Source: SIG480 sp045649265 (lineage in GTDB: Bacteria > Bacillota > Clostridia > Oscillospirales > JAAYXM01). From it: a DNA stretch of 41,074 nucleotides. Positions 13,771 to 21,174 of this stretch are shown here, piece after piece; the first letter of the stretch is position 1; every line of letters starts with the position of its first letter. The notes beneath the pieces are model-generated. The model was given only the letters and a program-made list of their open reading frames with translations. It was not told the DNA's origin and did not search any database. A program made the position numbers and the translations under genes. The stretch covers positions 1 to 41,074 of the forward strand of contig JAZRPO010000005.1 in NCBI GenBank assembly GCA_045649265.1, written 5' to 3'.

Positions 13771-14548
13771 TGGTATCCTCCTTCACGCCGAGAGCCTCTG
13801 CAAGAAGCTCTGTAAAATAAACAACGGGAATCTCAGATCCGTTTTTAACAAGGTTATACTTGCACAGCGGACATGCCGTAACCATCATTTCCGCACCGCA
13901 AACCTTGGCACAGTCACTTACGCGGTTTGACTTTTTCTTTGCAAGCTCTGCACTTTCAAGTGCAATATAGCCTCCGCAGCATTCGTTTCTGTATGAGTAA
14001 TACACCGGCTCTGCACCGATTGCACGGATAAAGTCTTCAATAATCTGCGGATTCTCCGGATCATCCATCTGCATGACCTTGCCCGGGCGCAGAAGAAGAC
14101 ATCCGTAATATGCGGCAATCTTCTTACCTGTAAGCGGATTTACGACCTTCTCGCGGATTCTATCAAAACCAACAAGGTCACGGAGCATTTCGAGGTAGTG
14201 ATAAACCTCACAATCCCCCTCATACGGCTCTTCGTTCATATAGCGGTTCACCTTGTCGGCAAACTGAGCGTCCTTCATTGCGTTGTTTGTCTGCTTAATC
14301 ACGTTATGACATGCAGAACAAACGGTGACAAGCGCCTGACCGTTACGCTTTGCTTCTTTGAGCGCACGAACGGAGGAAAGCTTTGTAGCAACTTCGTCGC
14401 TTGCAGTAGTAAAGACACCTCCACAACACTGCCATTCTTTTATTTCTTCGAGAGTGATACCCAAAGCCTCGGCACTTCTGCGCGCATATGTGTCAAGCTC
14501 CTTAGCTTTGTTTTTTAATGTGCACCCCGGGAAATAACTCAACTTCAT
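13763..14548 (-). CDS. hdrB: HdrB: heterodisulfide reductase subunit B with two CCG domains
   Basis: A 261-residue catalytic-type subunit with two intact CCG motifs: C9, C41/C42, C77/C80 and C150, C190/C191, C226/C229. In methanogens these bind two noncubane [4Fe-4S] clusters that reduce the CoM-S-S-CoB disulfide. Bacteria like this one lack CoM and CoB, so the acceptor must differ. With frdAB in the same operon, HdrB may pass electrons to FrdB; in TfrB the corresponding domain is fused to the reductase. It is the first gene of the ten-gene operon, behind AGGGGGCG and a 140-nt leader. A disulfide substrate of its own cannot be excluded. Confidence 0.93.
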   Translation of the reverse strand: MKLSYFPGCTLKNKAKELDTYARRSAEALGITLEEIKEWQCCGGVFTTASDEVATKLSSVRALKEAKRNGQALVTVCSACHNVIKQTNNAMKDAQFADKVNRYMNEEPYEGDCEVYHYLEMLRDLVGFDRIREKVVNPLTGKKIAAYYGCLLLRPGKVMQMDDPENPQIIEDFIRAIGAEPVYYSYRNECCGGYIALESAELAKKKSNRVSDCAKVCGAEMMVTACPLCKYNLVKNGSEIPVVYFTELLAEALGVKEDTNV

Positions 14549-14592
14549 AATTTCGCCCCCTGTTTTTTAAGCATGATACTTTTGGAATGTGC

Positions 14593-14644
14593 CTGAAAAT
14601 ATTTTCAGACATCACGAATCCCGCACTGACATTTATTTTGTCAG
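14593..14644. other. Two palindromes in the leader of the hdr-flx-frd mRNA
   Basis: A perfect 16-bp palindrome CTGAAAATATTTTCAG lies at 14593-14608 and a hairpin CTGACA / TGTCAG with a 7-base loop at 14626-14644. Both are between the predicted transcription start (near 14690, minus strand) and hdrB. They may bind a regulator or fold in the RNA. There is no T run that would make them an attenuator, and no known riboswitch fold was recognised. Confidence 0.4.
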
Positions 14645-14688
14645 CACGGAAAAGCGGTGTATCCTTATGTACAACCTTTATTATGTGA

Positions 14689-14706
14689 TTGTCATAATTA
14701 TAACAA
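14689..14706. promoter_or_regulatory. Candidate Rex operator over the hdr operon promoter
   Basis: TTGTCATAATTATAACAA matches the Firmicutes Rex consensus (TTGTTAA, four free bases, TTAACAA) at 11 of 14 fixed positions, and its outer arms TTGT and ACAA pair. It covers the -10 box of the operon promoter, where a repressor would block transcription. Rex releases DNA when NADH is high, which fits an NADH-consuming fumarate reductase. Rex itself is not in the window. Confidence 0.65.
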
Positions 14707-14725
14707 TCCGCGCAGGATTTTGCAA
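14697..14725 (-). promoter_or_regulatory. Promoter of the hdr-flx-frd operon
   Basis: On the minus strand, TTGCAA (14725-14720), a 17-bp spacer and TATAAT (14702-14697) give a strong sigma-A promoter with a start near 14690 and a leader of about 140 nt before hdrB. Upstream, 14750-14870 is very A/T-rich with phased T and A tracts, including an AT-only 12-bp inverted repeat, which could act as an UP element. No gene is seen in the rest of the 438-bp gap. Confidence 0.75.
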
Positions 14726-14932
14726 TACATAAAATTGCCGATTTTCGAGGAAATTTTTTCTTTTTTTCAAAAAAATAACATATAATGGTCTTTTTTTGAA
14801 AAATTAAGATAATTTAAAATAAAATTGTACCTTTTTATTTTCTGATTTTTTTTATTTTTTTCTACATACCTATAAAAACAGTTCTGAGATACACTTTTCA
14901 GACGAAAATATTCCTTCCTCTTCGCATTTTGC

Positions 14933-14980
14933 ACAAAAAAATTGCCGAACGCAAGGTTTGATAAATTGCGTTCGACAATT
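14933..14980 (-). terminator. Rho-independent terminator of ypeB
   Basis: Stem CGAACGCAA / TTGCGTTCG, extended by AATTG/CAATT across one mismatch (14940-14980), followed on the minus strand by a run of eight T. It lies 7 bp after the ypeB stop codon. Confidence 0.85.
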
Positions 14981-14986
14981 CTGATT

Positions 14987-16303
14987 TTATATTGCGAGAG
15001 TTCCGTTCTCATCTTCGATCAGAATCAGTATTCTTTCTTCAAAAAGCGTATCTGCATTTATATAAACAATACAGTGCTCGCCTGTTCGTGTTTCGCATTT
15101 AAATTCGTGCACCAACACCTCTCCGTTTGCATCGTTCGGGATTACCGCCGGTGAATATGAAAGAATTTTTAATTCCTTTGCAACCTTTTCCTCTGCCCGC
15201 TCTCTTTCCTTCGAAATATCCGGCAATGCCCGCTCTTTTTTGTTTTTAAAATGCCCCGAAGCATCAAAGTTAATTATACTGCCGTCAGAAAGCGATACCG
15301 TGAGCTTTATAAGCTCGGAATAAATCGTCACATCCCCCTGCTTCGCAGCAAAGTTTATTACAAGGCTCTTGTCATAGCACATATAATAGGTTTCTTGAAA
15401 AGCCCCGAACCCTTTTTCTTTCATAAATTCTCTTGCTTTTGAAAGCCCGTCTTCAACACTGAGCCTTTTCTCACCGGGCGTTGCTGCCGAAATACTGCGT
15501 ATAACGTAACCACCCTTTTTTGTTACATCTAGATACACGCTACCATCTGTAAAGCTGACAAGCTCTACATCATCTTCATCCCTTTCCCCTTCTTTTGAAA
15601 GGCTGCCGGCATCAAGACCCAAAAACGCTTCTGCACGTTTTTTCATTTCTGTCTCAGGAACAGTCTCCAATTTCTGCAAATACTCTGCCTTGCCGCCGGT
15701 CTCATCAGAAAACGGCCCATCGTAGATGAGAACCGGATATTCGGAAAACTCGCGCTCAAGTTCTTTTATATCTTTGATTGTTGAATTTTCTTCGTTCGTA
15801 TAATCAATCTCTGCAATATCAAGGTTTTCCTTTTCCAAGCGGTTGGATATTCTGTGAAGCTCTGTTACAATATCATTTGCGCCCTCAGACAAACTCATAA
15901 GAGTTTTTTTCTCGTCATTGGAAATTTCTTGCCCATGTGCGACCTTTTTTGAAATAAAATATGCAAAATCTCCCGTTTTGGAAATGAAGTCAGTTGTATT
16001 ATTTAAATGCAGTTCATTCAACGGAAGTCTTGACAGTGCGCGTGATGCCGTTTCTGCCTGACAAAAGACTTCTTCGCAGAGGCTTGCAATCATAGACGTA
16101 TCGCCCGAGTAAGCGCATTTTTCCAGTGCATAATCAATCTTTGTCATCCCTGATACAATTTCAGAAAACGCATAATAGTAGTTATCGGAAATTACCTGCT
16201 CATATCTTTTTATTCGCCTTTGATTTTCCAAATTCATTACAAAGCTGATTATAAGCGCAAAGGCAATAAATGATATAGCTCGAACAAGCAGTCTTCGACT
16301 CAT
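14987..16303 (-). CDS. ypeB: Germination protein YpeB
   Basis: A 438-residue YpeB-family protein. A single N-terminal membrane helix (about residues 6-24) is followed by a long helical region with DNYYYAFSEIVSGM and NELHLNNTTDFISKTGDFAYFISKK, both characteristic of YpeB, and by C-terminal PepSY-type repeats (about 255-435). In Bacillus YpeB sits in the spore inner membrane and is needed for the cortex-lytic enzyme SleB; the two genes are usually adjacent. No sleB is next to this gene: upstream is a divergent lipoprotein. It is a monocistronic unit with its own terminator and is good evidence that the organism forms spores or descends from spore formers. Confidence 0.88.
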   Translation of the reverse strand: MSRRLLVRAISFIAFALIISFVMNLENQRRIKRYEQVISDNYYYAFSEIVSGMTKIDYALEKCAYSGDTSMIASLCEEVFCQAETASRALSRLPLNELHLNNTTDFISKTGDFAYFISKKVAHGQEISNDEKKTLMSLSEGANDIVTELHRISNRLEKENLDIAEIDYTNEENSTIKDIKELEREFSEYPVLIYDGPFSDETGGKAEYLQKLETVPETEMKKRAEAFLGLDAGSLSKEGERDEDDVELVSFTDGSVYLDVTKKGGYVIRSISAATPGEKRLSVEDGLSKAREFMKEKGFGAFQETYYMCYDKSLVINFAAKQGDVTIYSELIKLTVSLSDGSIINFDASGHFKNKKERALPDISKERERAEEKVAKELKILSYSPAVIPNDANGEVLVHEFKCETRTGEHCIVYINADTLFEERILILIEDENGTLAI

Positions 16304-16388
16304 ATATTTTCTCCTTGTTTTTTGATTAGTTTTTTACTTTCTTTCCTTTTTTATGCAGCTTTAATAATTTCTGCCGTACTATTTTTTG

Positions 16389-16417
16389 TTGCAATAATTC
16401 GTATGTGAGGTTATAAT
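16389..16417 (+). promoter_or_regulatory. Promoter of the lipoprotein gene
   Basis: TTGCAA (16389-16394), 17 bp, TATAAT (16412-16417), pointing toward the lipoprotein gene with a leader of about 55 nt and a GGAGGA ribosome site. It may also drive nfo and the phosphodiesterase downstream. Confidence 0.72.
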
Positions 16418-16479
16418 ATAAATTAAGTATTAATAATGTTTGTTTCTCTTTCAATTCTGACCTTTGGAGGATTTATGTT

Positions 16480-17313
16480 ATGACTTTAAAGATGTTTTCT
16501 CTCTCGCTGTCACTATTTCTGATTTTCTTTTTTTCAGCGTGCTCTCTCTCTCAAGAGCCTGAGGCTCTCTCGGGCGTCGCTCCGGTAACAACTGAGGTTC
16601 AGCCCGAAGCGCTTGACCCTTCCTCCTCTTTCTCATATGACCAAGAAGTTCCACTTGCTGATTCTTACAATCAGATGAATTCTTTAAGGGCGACTATCGG
16701 AAACGAAATGTATTCAACGGTAGTTTCTTTCAGTGGTGATTCCGCTTGGGTTCCCATTGAAGCAGACAAGTATACTATCGGATGTGATGAGTTTATTGCA
16801 GCATCATATATTATGGAGATTGAGCCCAGCATCACAACGAAAAAGATCATGAAAGAACAAGGCTTTGATAATATAGAGATTTCAGATCTTGATGTAGAAA
16901 ACTCTTGGAAAATCATAGCACAAAAAAACGAAAACGGTGTTATTGACAACTACGAATACACAGTCAGATACGGAAAAGAATCCGACTCTTACCGCTTCAC
17001 AAGAACAATTAACAACTCTCCCGATATGATGCTTGCCTCTCGCAGAATTAACGGTGGATATGCTGTGCAGGTGTGGACTCCCTCCGGCGAATATCGAATA
17101 ATCGCAAACGACTCAAAAGAAGGCCGCTTAGGTTTCATCCCGAAATCGCGCTCAGACACCGAACTCCGGTTTCCCGAAAAAGATATTTTCTATGATGCCT
17201 CTCTTTTAACAAATACTTTCACAACAGCCAATGCACAACATACCTTCCTTCTTGCAAACAACATCCTGTATATTTCAAAGGATGGAGCAAATTATGCTGT
17301 CCCTCTTATGTAA
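16480..17313 (+). CDS. Putative lipoprotein of unknown function
   Basis: A 277-residue exported protein. The N-terminus is a signal peptide ending in a lipobox, FFSAC, with the acylated Cys at residue 21, so it should be anchored to the outer face of the membrane. A Glu/Pro/Ser-rich linker to about residue 60 is followed by a beta-rich domain without recognised motifs; the end, ANNILYISKDGANYAVPLM, recalls a small substrate-contact or beta-propeller-like edge but gives no family. The start ATG follows GGAGGA; an earlier ATG runs straight into a stop. It is divergent from ypeB and upstream of nfo. I do not recognise the family. Confidence 0.75.
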   Translation: MTLKMFSLSLSLFLIFFFSACSLSQEPEALSGVAPVTTEVQPEALDPSSSFSYDQEVPLADSYNQMNSLRATIGNEMYSTVVSFSGDSAWVPIEADKYTIGCDEFIAASYIMEIEPSITTKKIMKEQGFDNIEISDLDVENSWKIIAQKNENGVIDNYEYTVRYGKESDSYRFTRTINNSPDMMLASRRINGGYAVQVWTPSGEYRIIANDSKEGRLGFIPKSRSDTELRFPEKDIFYDASLLTNTFTTANAQHTFLLANNILYISKDGANYAVPLM

Positions 17314-17382
17314 AAAACGACACAGCTCGAACTTTTGTAATCTGCTATCTTTTGATAAATCTTTCTCATGCAGGAGGCTACC

Positions 17383-18216
17383 ATGCTTACGATAGGATGC
17401 CATCTCTCTTCTTCCGGCGGATATCTTGCTATGGGCAAAACAGCCCTAGAAATTGGCGCGAATACTTTCCAGTTTTTCACCCGCAATCCGCGCGGCGGCT
17501 CAGCAAAACCTCTTGACCCGGATGATGTTTCAGCTTTTCTTGAATTTGCAAAAGAAAACGGAATCAACACTATTCTCGCCCATGCTCCGTACACCTTAAA
17601 CGCAGCCTCTGTCGATTCAAGAATACGTGAATTTGCACTTATGACAATGCGCGATGATATTGACCGCCTTGAAGCAACTCCCGGAAATTTATATAATTTC
17701 CACCCCGGTTCACACGTTGGACAAGGCGTTGATATTGGAATTGATCTTATAGCGGAGCTCTTGAACGAGATTATCTCTCCTGACCAGACAACAACAATTC
17801 TTCTTGAAACTATGGCGGGAAAAGGCAGCGAAATCGGCGGAAAATTCTGCGAGCTTCGCGCAATAATTGACAAGGTCAAATACAGCGAAAAGCTCGGCGT
17901 ATGCCTCGATACGTGTCACATTTTTGACGGTGGCTATGATATAAAGCAAAATCTTGATGAAGTCCTTTCCGAATTTGATGAAATTATAGGTCTTTCAAGG
18001 CTTCATGCCATACATTTGAACGACAGCCTTCACGGATATGAAAGCCACAAAGACCGCCATGCCAAAATTGGTGAAGGTCATCTCGGTGTTGAGACTTTTA
18101 AGGCTATTATAAACCACAATAAGCTCGCTCACCTCCCGTTCTATCTCGAAACGCCAAACGAGCTTGCAGGCTACGCAAAAGAAATTGCTTTTTTAAAAAA
18201 TATCTACGAAAAATAA
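17383..18216 (+). CDS. nfo: Endonuclease IV (apurinic/apyrimidinic endonuclease)
   Basis: A 277-residue Xylose-isomerase-like TIM-barrel nuclease that cuts DNA at abasic sites in base-excision repair, using three Zn ions. Conserved blocks are IGCHLSSSGGY (N-terminus), NIILAHAPY-like INTILAHAPYTLNAA, YNFHPGSHVG, ILLETMAGKGSEIG, GVCLDTCHIFDGGYDI, HLNDSLHGYESHKDRHAKIGEGHLG and a final PFYLETPN, which together supply the His/Glu/Asp metal ligands. ATG 17383 is preferred to the in-frame ATG 17368, because the AGGAGG site lies between them. It is 10 bp before the phosphodiesterase gene, so the two are co-transcribed. Confidence 0.94.
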   Translation: MLTIGCHLSSSGGYLAMGKTALEIGANTFQFFTRNPRGGSAKPLDPDDVSAFLEFAKENGINTILAHAPYTLNAASVDSRIREFALMTMRDDIDRLEATPGNLYNFHPGSHVGQGVDIGIDLIAELLNEIISPDQTTTILLETMAGKGSEIGGKFCELRAIIDKVKYSEKLGVCLDTCHIFDGGYDIKQNLDEVLSEFDEIIGLSRLHAIHLNDSLHGYESHKDRHAKIGEGHLGVETFKAIINHNKLAHLPFYLETPNELAGYAKEIAFLKNIYEK

Positions 18217-18226
18217 AGGAGAAGAA

Positions 18227-18772
18227 ATGAAACTTTTAGTTGCTTCTGACATTCACGGCTCGGCATACTTCTGCCGGAAACTTATCAATGCGTACAATCA
18301 CGAAGGCGCAGACAAGCTTTTACTTCTCGGAGACATCCTCTATCATGGCCCCAGAAATGACCTTCCGGGCGAATATGCCCCGAAAGAAGTTATTTCAATG
18401 CTCAATGCTCTGAAAAATGAAATTCTCTGCGTGCGTGGAAATTGTGACGCTGAGGTTGACCAGATGGTTCTGGATTTTCCTATTATGGCTGAATATGCGC
18501 TGCTTCCATTGGAAGATAAGACTATTTTTATTACTCACGGTCATAAGTTTAACACAAAGATGCCTCCCGAGCTTAATCCGGGAGACATCCTTCTTCACGG
18601 GCATACTCATATTCCCAAATGCGAAGAGTTTGGAAACCATTTTCTCTACTGCAATCCGGGCTCTGTTTCCATTCCGAAGGAGGGTTCAAAAAACAGCTAT
18701 ATGCTGATTTCGGATCAAGAGTTTCTCTGGAAGGACTTAGACGGAAACATATATATGCGCCATACTCTTTAA
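18227..18772 (+). CDS. yfcE: YfcE-type metallophosphoesterase
   Basis: A 181-residue phosphodiesterase of the YfcE/MJ0936 group of the calcineurin-like superfamily. Metal-binding motifs appear in order: SDIHGS (D and H), LLGDILYHG (GD), VRGNCDAEVD (GNCD), ITHGH and LHGHTHIPK, ending in the usual NPGSVSIPK. Members hydrolyse phosphodiesters in vitro; the physiological substrate is unknown. It follows nfo by 10 bp with AGGAGAAG as ribosome site and is closed by a strong terminator. Confidence 0.92.
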   Translation: MKLLVASDIHGSAYFCRKLINAYNHEGADKLLLLGDILYHGPRNDLPGEYAPKEVISMLNALKNEILCVRGNCDAEVDQMVLDFPIMAEYALLPLEDKTIFITHGHKFNTKMPPELNPGDILLHGHTHIPKCEEFGNHFLYCNPGSVSIPKEGSKNSYMLISDQEFLWKDLDGNIYMRHTL

Positions 18773-18824
18773 AATAAGCAAAAAGCTTGAAGCAACTTCC
18801 CTTGCTTCAAGCTTTTTGCTTATT
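18773..18824. terminator. Bidirectional terminator between yfcE and femAB genes
   Basis: A near-perfect 23-bp stem (AATAAGCAAAAAGCTTGAAGC and its complement) with a 6-base loop CTTCCC and A/T-rich ends on both sides. It lies directly after the phosphodiesterase stop and overlaps the last codons of the convergent FemAB-like gene, so it serves both. Confidence 0.88.
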
Positions 18825-19887
18825 TCATTGAGAGTTTTTCTTTTAATATGCCTGCTTTTCTGACTATTGCGCGATAGTTTGACTGTAAGCTTTCTATTAT
18901 CTTTGCCGCTTTCGGTTTGAAAACCATATCAAGCTTTCCTACAAAATCACATCTTTCACCCGCAAAGCCTGCTTTGAAACGGATAAGACCGTCAAGCGTT
19001 GTTTTTTCCATATCACCCGTAATTCCCCGAAAATCATATATATTGCAGTTATTTTCGATTGTCCATTTAATCATTTCCCACTGCATCATGTAATTTGGCA
19101 TACGGTTGCGCTCACGGTTGCTGCTTGCCCCATAAAGATACCATACCTTATCGCCATAAAGAATTGCTATTGCACCCGAGATAACCTCGCCCTCATACTC
19201 CATGAGATAAAGCCTCAAATTGTCCGGCGCAAGCGCATCATACATATCTTCAAAATATTTAAGACTACGCGCAATAAATCCGTCTCGAACGGCGGTTTCC
19301 TTCATTATCTCAACAAATGCGGGCAAATCTTCCTTTGTGCCGATTCGCGAGGTAACTCCTTTTTTCACAGAAAGGCGGACATTGTATCGTGTCTTTGAAT
19401 GAAATGCCGCAAAAACCTCTTCTTCGTTTCTTCCGTTTATCGGGAGTCGGAAAACATAGCGCGCCTGCAAATATTCCGGACGATGCTTCGTGTTGTTAAC
19501 CGCGAATCCGGCAGAACAGAGCTCTGAAAGATACGGAGAATCCTCTGTAATATCCGGGTCAATCGAGAGCTCATAGGCATTATATTGTTCGCCGAGCTTG
19601 CGACTTTCTGCAAGAAGTTCAAGAAGCGTTGCTGTGTCACCATCATCTGTTACCGGGCCTCGCGGACAATACATATGCGTATATTTTGTTTTTGGGATTC
19701 GGCTTGTCATAATCAGCATGCTTCCCCGAACCGTTCCGTCTTCATCGCATGACATAAATGCATCGCACTTCCACGGTTTTTTAAAAAACGCCCATTTTAG
19801 TGACTTTACAAAATGCCCCTTGGGGTGAGATTGTACAAATTTTTCATACGCCCTTGCACTGCTTTCATCTGTCACGTATCGTATCAT
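18820..19887 (-). CDS. FemAB/FemX-family peptidoglycan bridge aminoacyltransferase (copy 1)
   Basis: A 355-residue protein of the FemABX family, which adds amino acids from aminoacyl-tRNA to the side chain of lipid II to build interpeptide bridges. It has the two-GNAT-fold layout: an N-terminal domain with GHFVKSLKWAFFKK and MYCPRGPV, a joining segment with AFHSKTRYNVRLSVKKG (about 160-176), and a C-terminal domain with GEVISGAIAILYGDKVWYLYGASSN, YMMQWEMIKW, IYDFRGITGD and LIRFKAGFAGE. It follows its paralogue by 5 bp. Which amino acid each copy adds cannot be read from the sequence. Confidence 0.9.
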   Translation of the reverse strand: MIRYVTDESSARAYEKFVQSHPKGHFVKSLKWAFFKKPWKCDAFMSCDEDGTVRGSMLIMTSRIPKTKYTHMYCPRGPVTDDGDTATLLELLAESRKLGEQYNAYELSIDPDITEDSPYLSELCSAGFAVNNTKHRPEYLQARYVFRLPINGRNEEEVFAAFHSKTRYNVRLSVKKGVTSRIGTKEDLPAFVEIMKETAVRDGFIARSLKYFEDMYDALAPDNLRLYLMEYEGEVISGAIAILYGDKVWYLYGASSNRERNRMPNYMMQWEMIKWTIENNCNIYDFRGITGDMEKTTLDGLIRFKAGFAGERCDFVGKLDMVFKPKAAKIIESLQSNYRAIVRKAGILKEKLSMK

Positions 19888-19892
19888 ATCTC

Positions 19893-20939
19893 TTATTTCC
19901 TTCCCAATATCTTTCGCACAAGCTCAAAAAGTTTCATAAGAAGCCTTAATCTTACATCTGCCTTCCTATCATAAACAACGTCTATACGGCCTACAAAAGA
20001 TACAAGCTCGCCTCCGAAGCGTTTTTTAAACCTGACAAGGCCCTCAATCGGAGTTAGCTTATCTTTTTCTCCTGCTATCCCGCGCATATCATAAAGCATA
20101 CATCCATTATCTCTTGACCATCGCATCATTTCCCATTGCATAAGGAAATTCGGGAAAGTTTCTTTAAACTCATCCGAGCTTCCGGCGTACATATGCCAGC
20201 TTTTTCCTGCATAAGCAATCAGGACCGAAGCTGCGATTGCACGCCCGCCAATCTCTACAATAAATAGCTTGCACATTTTTTCGCCGAGCGCATCATACAT
20301 ATCGTAAAAATATTCTTCTCCGCGAGCTGTAAAACCGTCACGCGATGCAGTTTCCGATAGCAGCTTACACAAAACAGGAATATCCTCTCTCGTGCCAAGC
20401 CTGCAAACCGCTTCGCTTTTTATCGAAGCACGGACACAGTAACGCGCTTTTGAGTGAAAAGAGGCAATAAGCTCTTCGTCACTCTTATTTACATCTATCC
20501 TGTAAACAGAGAACGGCTGTAAAATCCCGTTATCTCTCGCATTTTCTCCGATTGCAGCGCCTTTTCTGTCAAAATAGTCAAGCCAGGCTATATCTCCGGC
20601 AGTTATATCAGGGTCAAGCGTCAACTTATATGCGCCAATTTCCTTTGCGATTTTTTCTGCTTCAGCAAGAAGCTCCGACAAAACCTTTGCATCTTCTCTT
20701 GAACACACAGGCCCGCGAGGACAATAGAGGTAGATTTTATCTGTTCTTCTTACCTTCATGACGAACATAAGCATTACGCCGCAAACTTCGCCTTCATCGT
20801 CTTCACACATTATGGCAAAGCTATTTTTGTCGCACTTGAAATCACGCCAGTCAAGAGATTGCATAAAATGCCCATTTTCATGATTCTTAAGAAAAGCATC
20901 ATATTTTTCAAAATTATCTTCCGTAACACGTATTACCAT
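19893..20939 (-). CDS. FemAB/FemX-family peptidoglycan bridge aminoacyltransferase (copy 2)
   Basis: A 348-residue paralogue of the next gene with the same blocks in order: GHFMQSLDWRDFK, YCPRGPVCS, SFHSKARYCVRASIKSE, GRAIAASVLIAYAGKSWHMYAGSSDE, FLMQWEMMRWSRDNGCMLYDMRGIAGE and LVRFKKRFGGE. The frame extends to a TTG at 20954, but ATG 20939 is better supported by its spacing from the G-rich site. The pair most likely adds two successive residues or acts as a heterodimer, as FemA/FemB do in Staphylococcus. Transcribed from the promoter at 21058-21086. Confidence 0.9.
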   Translation of the reverse strand: MVIRVTEDNFEKYDAFLKNHENGHFMQSLDWRDFKCDKNSFAIMCEDDEGEVCGVMLMFVMKVRRTDKIYLYCPRGPVCSREDAKVLSELLAEAEKIAKEIGAYKLTLDPDITAGDIAWLDYFDRKGAAIGENARDNGILQPFSVYRIDVNKSDEELIASFHSKARYCVRASIKSEAVCRLGTREDIPVLCKLLSETASRDGFTARGEEYFYDMYDALGEKMCKLFIVEIGGRAIAASVLIAYAGKSWHMYAGSSDEFKETFPNFLMQWEMMRWSRDNGCMLYDMRGIAGEKDKLTPIEGLVRFKKRFGGELVSFVGRIDVVYDRKADVRLRLLMKLFELVRKILGRK

Positions 20940-21057
20940 AATCTCTTGCCCCAATAAAATATTTTAATTTTCGTTTTCATATCAAAATTTTATATCTGTT
21001 AATAAACTTGCCGAAGAAACAAGCTAACAGAAGCATCACAAATGTTTAACAAATAAC

Positions 21058-21086
21058 ATTATACCATTTTTTTATTCGATAGACAA
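21058..21086 (-). promoter_or_regulatory. Promoter of the femAB pair
   Basis: Minus strand TTGTCT (21086-21081), 17 bp, TATAAT (21063-21058), with a leader of roughly 110 nt before the first FemAB-like gene. The leader contains no recognised RNA motif. Confidence 0.72.
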
Positions 21087-21107
21087 GCATTATGTTATTT
21101 TGCATAT

Positions 21108-21149
21108 AAAAAAACTTCCCGAACGGAATACCTTTCCGCTCGGGAAGAA
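21108..21149 (-). terminator. Terminator of the ABC permease operon
   Basis: Arms CTTCCCGAACGGA (21115-21127) and TCCGCTCGGGAAG (21135-21147) pair with one mismatch; seven T follow on the minus strand. It lies about 30 bp after the permease stop. A hairpin of similar sequence is found at 35481-35514. Confidence 0.85.
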
Positions 21150-21174
21150 TAAATAATGAGTTGAAAATTCAAGC

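Noticed and set aside
14767..15012. Small gene upstream of the hdr operon on the minus strand
   Set aside because: It is AT-driven, rich in Lys/Asn/Phe, lacks a ribosome site, and overlaps the ypeB terminator and coding end.
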